Made by a program: the position numbers and the translations under genes. The notes under the pieces were generated by a model. That model was not told the origin of the DNA. It did no database searches and saw only the letters and a program-made list of their open reading frames with translations. Shown here piece after piece: positions 1 through 36,597 of a DNA stretch of 64,000 bases. The stretch comes from Pholis gunnellus. Lineage: Eukaryota; Chordata; Actinopteri; Perciformes; Pholidae. Every line of letters begins with the position of its first letter. Positions within the stretch are counted from its first letter, which is position 1. The stretch lies in NCBI GenBank assembly GCA_910591455.2, contig OU342821.1:10726280-10790279 (forward strand), written 5' to 3'.

Positions 1-2214
1 GGAATTTGTGTGCAGGAAGAAAATTTGTTCTTGGGGGGAAAAAAACTGCATTTTTACCGAATTTAAGTTCAGTCTCAAGATCTGTTAGACAGTTAACGAC
101 CTAGCTGCTTACATTCATACTAAAGGAGCTTCTCACGACCACTCTCTGTTTCTCTCTGAGGGTGATCTCGCCGTTGCACTTCCAGGTTCTCTCAGACACC
201 TCTGGGTTCTACTCGGTGTAGTTCCTCGTTCACAAAAAGATTGAACCGCTTACTGGCCAGGCGTTCCGCTCATATTTTGATGACTGGCTGCATTCTTTTT
301 CGCAATTCCGGTGCGAGGAATGCCTGACCTCCGACGCTATGTGAGCCAGTAAAGCCTTAACAGTGAACTAGCAAAGGCAACCTTATACACTCGGCTTATC
401 CGGGCATATCTCTCAACTGTCAATGGACTACAGCCTCTTACTTTGGCTGTGGGGCAAGCTTACTCTAGCCTCCACAGGACGTGGCCCCTCACATCTGGAT
501 AAATGGTCGCCACATACTGCACACCAAGTGCAACAAGAACAAGAGGGCTCAGCGTGTCCAACCTTTGCCTCTGGCCCTAAAACAATAAAAGGAACAGTGT
601 ATCTAACCAAGAGGTTTCTCTCTCTCCCTCTCTCTTTGAAGTGTCTCCCTTCCTCTGTTTGACTCTTCTTCTCGTGACTCCTTATCTACAAAGGAAGTAC
701 TTCCTCAATTCTGGAAAGGTACGGGAGTGTAGAACTCTGTCATAAATTGAACGAAATGTAAGTTGAAATTGTTGTTTTATTTCTGGGAAGGAAATCAGTT
801 AATTATGGGAAGGAAAAAGCCTTCACAACCCAAGGTTACACTGCATAACTGGACTGTTTGGTATCTAAGTTGCATTGGTAGTTAATGAGGATGTTCAGTG
901 TGTGTTTGTCTAAATGTAATCCATTTAGTTTTGTTGGCATATTTATGGTGCTTGTTATTGACATTATGGAATCCTGCAACTGGCAAGTAGTCTTTGCTGC
1001 TCTCCTTGTGCAAGTGGTAGCAACTTGTTTTTTTTAATCATGACTACTTTTTATCAGCATGACTGTGAGCCATTTAACTCTGGTGGCAACAAAAGAAGAC
1101 CCTCGGCCCTGCTTTCTCCAGCCTTCATATTGCAACTTCTCTTTCTGGCAGCCTGTTTGAAGTCGAGTCTGCTGTATGTCTGCTGTACTTCAAGCATTTT
1201 AACTGCTCCGTCGGCAGCTCAGAACAGATATAAAGACAGAGTGGAAATAAGGAAATAGATGAGAAAAGCAGATGAAGAGTAAAGATTGTGTGGAAAACGG
1301 ACATGTAAATAAAATACACGAGTGTCTCGAGAATCTTCATTTTAATCAAAATTCCATATTTACTTTTACATTTTCATGAAGAACAGAGAGAATATTCTTC
1401 CTCACCGTCTCCTTTCACCACTTTGAAGCTTTCCCATGCAATCTCCTCCGCCGTCAAAAAAAAAGAGCTTTAGAAAGGAGACTCTTTCTACCTCTATCTC
1501 CGTCCCAGCATGCATCTCTCATCCTGTAACGCTGTCGATATTTCTGACCGCTTGTCTCACCATCTGTCTCTATCTGTCTCACCCCAGTAGAGAAACAGAC
1601 AGGAAAACGTCGCAGTCAGCTATAGCACCTGTTTACACAACGCACGCTCTTCACAACAGAGATGGTTAGAGAGAGGTGTAAGGGAGCGTGATTCTGCATC
1701 CATTCTCTGGTGTGTGTGTGTGTGTGTGTGTGTGTGTCTGTGTGTGTGTCCAACGCATTAGCACACACTTTTGCAGATGTTTTCCCAGATGCAAACATTA
1801 TGGCACCAATAACCCTGGAGCCAGCCACACACAAGTCGGCACTAATATAACACACAGAGGCGACTCACACTCTCAGGCTTTAAGGTGTGTGTGTGTGTGT
1901 GTGTGAGTGTGTGATGAATGTTTTCAACAGGATCAGAAATAGCACTGGTGAGAAAAGCATTCATGAGAGCAAACCTAAAAAGAGAAAAATCAACAGTTGA
2001 GTTCTAAAATAACTTCAGAGTAACATAACTGCCAGAAACATCAGCCATATTTACACCTGCTCAAGATGAGCTTCATCGGGCTGCTTCATTGGAGTGCATA
2101 GAGACGTCTTTACAGTGGAGTGTGTCATGTAACGGCAGGAAAAGAGCTGGAAGGAATCCACAGAGCTGCAAGTACGTACCAAAGCCTATTACCTTATTGC
2201 GGGTTCCTCAGCAT

Positions 2215-2315
2215 CCGCTTTTTATCGTATTTTATCGAATTCTCATTAACGTGCTATCTCAGGAACGCTTTTAGTGAATTTCTTTAAATTTGTCACAAGC
2301 CTAGCCAAGGTTGAT
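2215..2315 (+). repeat. degenerate copy of the ATCTCAGGAACGC repeat
   Basis: ATTCTCATTAACGTGCTATC then TCAGGAACGCTTTTAGTGAA and TTTGTCACAAG align to the modules at 33820-33975, with substitutions throughout. Confidence 0.5.
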
Positions 2316-2399
2316 CTCTGAAGGAAACAGTGTGGTGCAGGTAATGGTGTCAATTGAGAGAAGCTTGAGTTTAGGCCACAAGTTTTAAGTGTCGATAAG

Positions 2400-2620
2400 T
2401 CATATTTATTAATTAATTGATAAGATGATTCAGGGACAATTATTCACCATCAATTTTGAGAATCAATTAATTGTTTAAGCCATTCATCAAGCAAAAACGC
2501 GAGACCGTTCGCTGGTTTGACTGTGGAAATGTGTTGCTTTTCTTTGTTTAATTGGACCGTTAGATAAAACAAGCAATTTGAAGACATCCCCTTGGGCTTG
2601 GGTAAAATTGTGATAAGCTA
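2400..2620 (+). repeat. relic of a teleost dispersed repeat (copy 1)
   Basis: Contains degenerate AATCAATTAATTGTTTAAGC, CATCAAGCAAAAA, TTGCTTTTCTTTG and TTTGAAGACATC...CCTTGGGC blocks. From memory these recur together in a very common teleost intronic/UTR repeat. The class is uncertain. Confidence 0.5.
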
Positions 2621-4076
2621 AAGAAATAAAGAGAAAGCAATGACTAGCGAGGTGGACGTGAAATAAACAGAGCGATGTAAGCTTGTAGAAAGCAAACCAG
2701 TGGGCTCTGTTTGTGCGGGGTCAGGGCCGAGTGCTGTCTCGGCTATAATCACACTACAGATGTTTTTTTACAGTAGATCACTAGTTTTATTAAAGCTACT
2801 AGTTTGGTGCTTTATAATTCATAATTTTATTAAGCGCCGGCACATTTTGGTTGTGGCTGTATTACGTTCGTCCTCCAGCTACCCGCGCATGTAACCATCC
2901 ATTAATTGGAGATCCTTTCACTGGTGAAATATTGACCGTGTGTCTTGAATTTTGATGTGGACGAAACACTTCCAACCGGGCCTTCATCATTGATCATCAG
3001 TCCACAACGTGACCATAAACAAAACTCTAAAAAAGGCGATGCGTTGTGAAAATAAGCTCCTCCAACACTAATTAGCTCACTCTATGGCTTTTCCTCAATC
3101 CTCTGTCTCCCTTCACTCCTCGTCTTCCACTGCTCATCTTCATTTGATGGTTATCAGATGAGAAAGGTGTAAATTGCTGCTCAGAGCCATCTCAGCAAAA
3201 CTCTCCGGCTCAGCTATCCCTCCTGTAGCGTGCAATCACTTCCCTCCCCTGGTTCCTTATCCTCTGCCTCAATCCTTTCATCTCCAGAGGGAAAATGGGA
3301 CGTTTTCACCGACTCTTGGCGCAGGAAGGACACAGCACAGGTGTGCGTTTGCTTATGCATAAACTTCGAGGGGGAAATATATTCAATAACTATGGAACCA
3401 AATTGAGGGGATGGCGCGCATGTATGTGTGTGTGTGTGTGCACATGCTAATGTCGATGAGCCACCACCAGTGTTAATGAGGCGGGGCCTCTGCCAGTTTT
3501 CCCCTCATCCTTTCTGCTCTTCTGCTCTGGAGAAAAACTCAAAATCCGTCATTAATGTCCCACCAGAATGGTGTGAATATGAGAGAAGAAGAAAAAGGCA
3601 GAGGGGACGGTGGTGGGAGGTAAACATAAAGAGATGGTGGAGGGGGGGGGGGTGTAATAATTGGTCAGCTTGAGCCCGAGGAAGACAAAACCGCAAGAGG
3701 ATTTATGAACAGGCAGGCGACACGTCGCCCTACATGTGAGAACATGGTCCTCTCAGTCGCCCTCAGTCCCAGTGGGAGACAGAGGAGGGCGGGTACACTG
3801 CAGGCCACATATAGTTCTGAAGATCCAGGGCTTCCTTTAAGCTCGGATTCAGACTCTAGTTTTGTTCTGTTGTATTATTTTCGCACGGGTGTATTTTTCA
3901 GTCGCGTACACATGGTTTTAATTAACGGAAAATGAGAAGGAAAGTGCCATGAGAGAGAAACAAAGGGAGGGAACTGGTGTTGTTGTTGTTTATCACTGAA
4001 CTGTTCCAATAATGAGAATCGAATGGGGGGGCTGGCACGTTGTTATTATGCTTCTTGGCAGGGTGTCTGTGTTTGT

Positions 4077-4117
4077 GTGTGTGTATGCGCACTATAATAT
4101 AGTGCGCATACACACAC
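4077..4117. repeat. perfect 20-bp inverted repeat (palindrome)
   Basis: Arms 4077-4096 and 4098-4117 are exact reverse complements separated by one base. The centre is AT-rich (ACTATAATATAGT) and the arms end in TG/CA dinucleotides. Confidence 0.95.
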
Positions 4118-4924
4118 TCCTAAGTGTCCAGGCCAAGCTGGAAGAGAGCTTTAACCCCCTCAGGCACAAAGTGTTGGCTGTAAGGTAAAACTGGCACAAG
4201 TGCACAGACACACAGACTCCGTCGCTGCCAGCTGCGCTGAGGAGGTGACTGCCAGTGTGGCAGGCCAGTGGCTTAGAGAAGGAGACCTGGAGAGGAAATG
4301 AGGAGTCTGTTTGCCCGAGGGGCCAGCTCAATATCTGCCATTCATGTTGTTTATCCCTTTTCCCCTCTGTCCCCTTACACCACTTCGTATTCTCCTTATA
4401 GTTCTGCTCTTTGTCTCTTTTTTTTTGCCCGCTCGCCTATGTGCTCCTCCTGTTCATGCACATCTCACTGACCTTTCTTTAACTACTCCGTGCATCTCTA
4501 TCCGTCTCCTCTCTCTCGCTATCGTTCCCTCTGGAGCCCGCTGAGCGTTCACTGAGAGGCTGCAGCTTCACCCCCGCCCCCCCCCCAGCAGGACCTTCTC
4601 ACCAACATTCACATGTGTGTTTATCTTTTCGGTCCCCCGACAGCATCCAGATAGAATCCTGGATGTATGTTCAGTAGCCTCAAGGTGATGAGATACTCTG
4701 CACATAAGAGATGGTGTTTATTTACCAGGTAGAGCGTATGAAAAGAAAACTGACAGAGATAGTCCTGCAAGGTGCAACAGCAGAGATGCAGCCTGGTGTC
4801 TGTAGTGGACTCTAATAGATGTTTGTGGACGATCTCCTGGATTCTGCCACACGAGTGTCTGTATTGTTCTCCATCAGAGATGATGGGTTTCGCTTGATGA
4901 AACTCAAATGCAGTGATGAGTGTT

Positions 4925-5240
4925 TATTTTGAAGGCTATTATTTTAGATTAAACGATTAGCCGATCAACAGAAAATGGTTTGATAAATCATTTCAATAAT
5001 TTATCATGCAAATCTGACAGACATTTGCATGTTTGAGCTTCTCCAAAGTGAGGGTTTTATTTCATTATAAGTGGAATATATTTTGGTTTTGGACTTTTGC
5101 TCCGACAAGACGAGAAAAGACATTTAGAGCATCACCTTAAGTTCCGGGAAACTGATGGCCATTTTTATCCCCCTGATATTTTTATAGACTAGTTAATTAA
5201 TGGAGAAAATAATCAGCTGATGAATGGATAATGATGATGA
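4925..5240 (+). repeat. relic of the same dispersed repeat (copy 2)
   Basis: Shares ordered blocks with 2400-2620: AAACGATTAGCCGATCAACA, GCTTCTCCAAAGTGAGGGTT, AAGACATTTAGAGCATCACC, and an ending GAGAAAATAATCAGCTGATG. This copy is more complete at its 3' side. Confidence 0.5.
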
Positions 5241-6855
5241 TTTTTGCTACCATGCCCCATTTTTGTCATCATCAGGTTTTTCTTATTTTTAAATCCCATT
5301 TTCGCTCAATCTTTCAACAATAAATAGTCAAAAAAAGTCTTGTTTTTGGTTTTTAATGAAATTAAGGCTGCTGCATTTTTCCCACACCTGCTTAAATAGG
5401 CAACCCATGACTGTGGAAGACCTTTGAGGAATCATCTCAGCCACTCTTGTGCGAACACATGCACAGCTCTACAAATGTCATTGCTGTGGTTTGAGTTGGA
5501 CCAGATGTGTCTGTGTACTGTCAGCGGTGCTACTGTTGACAGTTCGTGTTGTGAATAGGAACGCTGTGTATCTGTTCAGCTCGGCTCGCTCCGCGCTGAT
5601 AAAAACTGGCCTGCGTTTTCGGCGCGTCACCAGATGTTTGGGGTTACTTTACGGAGCCCTAAGATGAGCTAAAGTTAGAAGTCACAAGTAGCTTCAAGGT
5701 TGCAATTATTAATTATAAATAATTGGTTTACTGGCATTAAATAATTGAGTGATAATTTAGTTTTGTTCTGTGTGTTAAATAGCGTATTATTTTACTGTCA
5801 CCTCTGTTCACTGAAAGGACTAAAAGCCAGGAAGGGATAAGGTTAGAACCATAACTGTCACAAATAGTATCGGAAGAAACACTCAAGCACAGCGGTCCGG
5901 CTCTCGCCGAGCACTAAACATTGTAATTTCATGTCCAGCTCTGAGTTTTGTCACTCCCTGTTCTGTCCCCTCTCTTGCTGTCCCCTTTCTCTACTGCTCA
6001 TCACAGGGGGATTCGGAAGCTCTCAAACATTTCTCCAGTAATACATAGTATTTATTTTCACAATGTCATCCCTGCTTCTTCTATAAAGTGGTTGAAAATA
6101 TCATAGTGCAGTCATGATGGAACTGGCATATTTAAATATACATATATATATATATATACATATATAGTGTGTGTGTGTGTGTGTGTGTACATGTGTATCT
6201 TTTTCCAGAAGAACAGAAGAAAGACTAGTTTACATATAGACTGTCAATTTGTGTGTGTGTGTGTGCGTGTGTGTATGTGTGTAAATGGAGGAGGGTGTGG
6301 CTTAAGTGTGTAACCCAGTGTATAGAAACAAGAACATGTTTGTATTACATCCCCCTCCCTCAGACCCCTGCCAGCTCATGAAAAATAAATGAAAGCCTGT
6401 GTGTGTGTGTGTGTGTGTGTGTAGGTAGGGGTGTGTGTGTGTGTGTGTGTGCGTGTGCGTGTGTGTAGGTAGGTGTGTTTCCACATGTCTCTCTCCACAT
6501 GGGTTGATCAACCATTCTGTCAGATCTTTTACTCAAGGACGGGGACTGCAGCCCTGCTTAGAAACCGTGTGAGAGTAAATTGGGTGTTACAGGGGGGATG
6601 AAGGTGTGGGTGGAATTGGGTTCTGCAGGGTTAGACTAATGCTGGTGTAATGTGATGGGGTTTTTGTGCTGGTTTTTAGAACATATTGTGTTGTATCAAT
6701 AGTTTAGTTATGTTTAAAATCTACATTTATTTCCTTTTGTTGGTGTTTTTATCTGGAAGAGAACTGCCTTCCTATAGTTGTTGATGCGCCGATCAACTTT
6801 TCAACCTTTCATCCTTTTCTCCCCTTCCTCTCTCTGCTCCTCCATCCCTTCTTAG

Positions 6856-32637
<25,782 letters not shown>

Positions 32638-32645
32638 CACAGGAG

Positions 32646-32648
<3 letters not shown>

Positions 32649-32698
<50 letters not shown>
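32649..32698 (+). repeat. strbp: (CA)25 microsatellite in strbp 3'UTR
   Basis: Begins 12 bases after the strbp stop and continues into AAC triplets, so it is transcribed. Confidence 0.97.
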
Positions 32699-32699
<1 letters not shown>

Positions 32700-32981
32700 C
32701 AACAACAAGCGCTTTTTCATCCATACCAAACACTTTTATTCAGACTGTACAATTTGCTTTTTTTAAGAAGGGAAACGTTTTTCTACGATATCAATGATGG
32801 GAAGAGGATTAAAGACTTGAGCTGAAGATTTTTAAAAGCGATTTTTTGCTTTTTGATTTCTTTCTGTTCCAAAAAAACTTTTTATGAATATGAAAAAATA
32901 CTGCAGGTTTAAGTTCTTAAGAGATAAAAACTTGAAGGATTTGTACTGTGAATTGTGACCTCATTCTTTGAGTCTAAATTT

Positions 32982-33025
<44 letters not shown>

Positions 33026-33106
33026 CCTTTTGTTATTGTGTTTATTCTTTGCTAGGAAGAGGAGAGCCTTTGCAATATGATACACACAACACACAGTTCT
33101 CTGTAA

Positions 33107-33184
33107 AATAAAAAAGGAAATAATAAAGAGCTGTGTGAAGGATGTATAGGAATAAATTAATAATAATGTTGACAAATGAATAAA
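33107..33184 (+). terminator. strbp: proximal polyadenylation signal cluster of strbp
   Basis: AATAAA hexamers at 33107, 33122, 33151 and 33179 lie about 470-550 bases downstream of the strbp stop. The last is followed within about 30 bases by GT-rich sequence. This is the first dense polyA-signal cluster after the coding region. Confidence 0.5.
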
Positions 33185-33779
33185 GTGTATCTCCTATAAA
33201 AGCTGAACACTGCCTGGTGTTTATCTGATTTAAAGGCTTTAATCTGGTAAGAGATTTGCTGCAGTAGCAACTTTTTGTTTTGGGTTGGACTTTGGCTATT
33301 TAGAGCAGTTATGTCACCGAACATGAGAAAGGAACTGCCCAAGTCTTTCAAGCTGCACAAAATACTGTGACCTAAACTTACATCAAGCTTTAATATTCCA
33401 CCCTCATACATGCACAGATTGAATTTCAAGCTTTCTACGTACCTCAGGGCTTCTCCTTATTTCCTTTTGACCCTCAGCTTATAGATATTCAGAGAGAAAG
33501 GCAAGAAGACAACGGATGAATTTAGAGAGCTCCTGTTAGAGCCTGCGTGTTGCATTCAGCTGCACGATCCCATTACCTAACGTGGAGATTAATGCTTGGC
33601 AGATTTCCCACAGCTATCAGTGGAATCAACTACAGTATAAGCAGAGCCTTAATAGGGAGTCACATTAGCCAGCTGCAGCATCAATTTTAGAGCGCGATAC
33701 GATATTGTAGTCGGATTCAATTGGTTTAAAATGGCCGAAAAATAGTAAAGACGTGTTACTTCTACATAGACCACTTCTA

Positions 33780-34100
33780 TGTCCCTATATTTTCGGGTTG
33801 TCCGTCCGCCCGCCCGCTCGATTCTCGTGAACGCGATATCTCAGGAACGCCTGGAGGGAATTTCTTCATATTTGGCACAAACGTAGCTGATTACGTGATC
33901 AAAGTTCAATGTCGCTGTGACCTCACGTCCGTCTCATTCTCGTGAAAGCAATATCTCAGGAACACCTGGAGGGAATTGCATTACATCTGGCACAAACATC
34001 CGCACGGACTCAAGGATGAACTGATTGTACTTTGGTGGCCAAAGGTCACTGTGACCTCACAAAACACATTAACTCAAGAAGTGACAGCCTATTTACGACA
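33780..34100 (+). repeat. dispersed repeat with two internal tandem modules
   Basis: Two modules share TCTCGTGAACGCGATATCTC / TCTCGTGAAAGCAATATCTC, then AGGAAC[G/A]CCTGGAGGGAATT and GGCACAAAC. The first starts near 33820, the second near 33937, and the second continues into GGACTCAAGGATGAACTGAT. The GTCCGTCC-type head and these phrases are a widespread animal repeat as I recall it. Confidence 0.65.
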
Positions 34101-35748
34101 CGTTCACACAAATGGCTAATGAGATAATGGCTAAAATGATGACGTGATGACATTTTGGACAGGCATGGATGTAAAACCACAACTTGATGGGGAGGCTGAG
34201 GCCGCATGTGGACCACAAACATAAACTGTGGTGCACATTACAATCAAAAGCAGCAATAAGGGACCCACATGAATTTGTGTTTGAACTGTGTTTTATGTTT
34301 CATGTTGTTTCATAATATCAGTACCATTGCTTGTGTGGTTTTGTGTTTGCACTCTTTTGCTCAACCGTCAAAAGAAGGATCAGCACCAACTGAGGTGCTG
34401 CAACCTGGGCTCAAAACGACCCCTCTAGACTAAGACAATAAAGATTTACATATCTGACATAAGAATGACCTAATATCACAGGTAAAAACAAATATAAGAG
34501 GTGAAAAACGGTACAAAAGAGAATATACTCTGAAGGAGACGGTTATGGTTGATGAACCGGCGAGAGATAAACCCGTCATGACGTGATTACAGCGACGAGG
34601 CGCAGCCATTGGCTGAGAGGACCCAGTATGTCGTCCAATGGTTGGTTGAGCTCCATTGAGTTGTCGTGAAACCTTTAAAATGCTATTTGTCTGACATCAC
34701 CAAAGCTTTATTCCAATCTCACATGCTTGAAGATTAATTTCCAGCTGTTGTATTCTGTTTATTTTCTGTTTTTATGAGTTTATACATGTACTTTGCCATG
34801 TGTCTCATGTCACGTTCAGTCTTTACATCGTTTGATTAAATACTTGTTATTAGGCTGTTTCACTCAGCTCCACATGATCACGATTGGAATAGCTGTCACA
34901 TACACACAGGATATCCATTTTTAATGTATCCGTTCATTTCCTGCTCCTTCTCTGGGACCTGGACCAGTGACAGCAGACCGTCATTCCCCAACGCTCACTC
35001 GTGGACTCGCTCTGCAGAAGTCTGGCAGTGTGTGGTCATGTGTTTTGGGGAAGTGGCTTTAGGGGAATGGGATGTGTGTGTATATATATATATAGAGAGA
35101 TGATGTATATGGATGATATAGTTGAAGATGTGTGTGTAGTAATCGATCATGCTCTATTTGTCTCTGTTCTTGAACTCCCTGCAGGTGGTCTTTTCATTGA
35201 CAATCCCTTCTACCAGCCGCGGACCATCGCTCCTTTTATCATTCATCTGGGCCCCCAAGATCTCTTCTCTGACTTCTAGGGGCCGCAGGCTGTTGGATAC
35301 TCTCTTCACATTGTCTGTATACGCGGGACACCTGCTTTTTCTGTCCGTCCAAGCGGGCTGCCTCTCTATCCAGGCGACGGACTCGTCGATCCAAAACTGT
35401 TTCCGTTCGATCAGTCCGGCGGGGGGGGGGGGGGGAGAAAAACAACGTTCTGCCCGACAGCAGCGACAGATCTCAACTACTAACCGAGAGGCTCATAGCT
35501 CCTATCTTTGTTTTTCCTCTACTCTCCACCCAGATTATCACTTCAGAGGAGAGAAACTACGTGAAGCAATACTCGGATTTTACGAGAAACGTTCAGCTAC
35601 GACTGTGCGAGGCTGGGCTGAATTTCTTTCTTATAGCAATACACCAGAACTCCTCTCTATCAGCTTACTTACTTGAGAAGAAGTGAATGTCCGACGGAGT
35701 TTTACCCAACACAGCATTGCAATAGCTCATTCTGATTGTATATTCATC

Positions 35749-35783
<35 letters not shown>

Positions 35784-36231
35784 TGTGGCTATAACATGAC
35801 TATATACACATCTATGTATGGTGTATGTTTCTATAACGATGTGTTGACAATAATATTACTATATGACAATGTATTTATGTAAATATTCTATAAAATATAA
35901 CTATTGTTGGTATAAATTATTTTAGAATTATAAAGTGAAATGTAACTGTAATATCACAGTATAGCTTTCTTCCAATTTTATATACACTGAGCAATTGAAG
36001 CTAGTTCTAGGAGATGCAATATTATCTTTGGTATTCATATTAACCGTTGCTGTTAGAATGATAACGCTTCCTTCTTTCTTTCCTCCTCTGTTCAAACTTT
36101 TCCTCTATCTTTGTATGTCTTTCTGAGCCTTTCTGAGCACGCTCTCTGCTGCCCGAGGTTTGTTTACGTGACCTGGACCAGAGGTGCTCGCTACTGAACA
36201 CACTCATAACCCAATCACACCTGTGCACACA

Positions 36232-36272
<41 letters not shown>

Positions 36273-36534
36273 TTCCTGTCGGAAAGCACATTTTCTATAG
36301 TCTCACTGCTGGCAGGGAATACTGTTGTTACAAATACAGTACTGTATGTGTATAGTATATATGTGTATACTCTGATGTACGCGCTCCTCCATCTGCCATT
36401 AACACATGTTAGCGGACTCGCCCATCAACACACCCAGAACAATCGTCAGCTCTGTCCCGCTCGCCTTAGGGACCAAAAGCACAGCTCATTCACACGCATT
36501 ACTGTTCCTTCTTTCTGCAAACGCACACATTCAA

Positions 36535-36597
<63 letters not shown>

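Larger units (their letters stand above)
1..6855. other. strbp upstream or 5' intronic sequence with repeat relics
   Basis: No conserved exon was recognised. It holds coding-like but broken sequence near 160-590, TG tracts (1710-1750, 1884-1914, 6165-6190, 6400-6470), a C-rich run near 4570, a perfect palindrome (4077-4117) and two relics resembling a teleost dispersed repeat. Whether it lies upstream of strbp or within a 5'UTR intron cannot be told. Confidence 0.5.
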
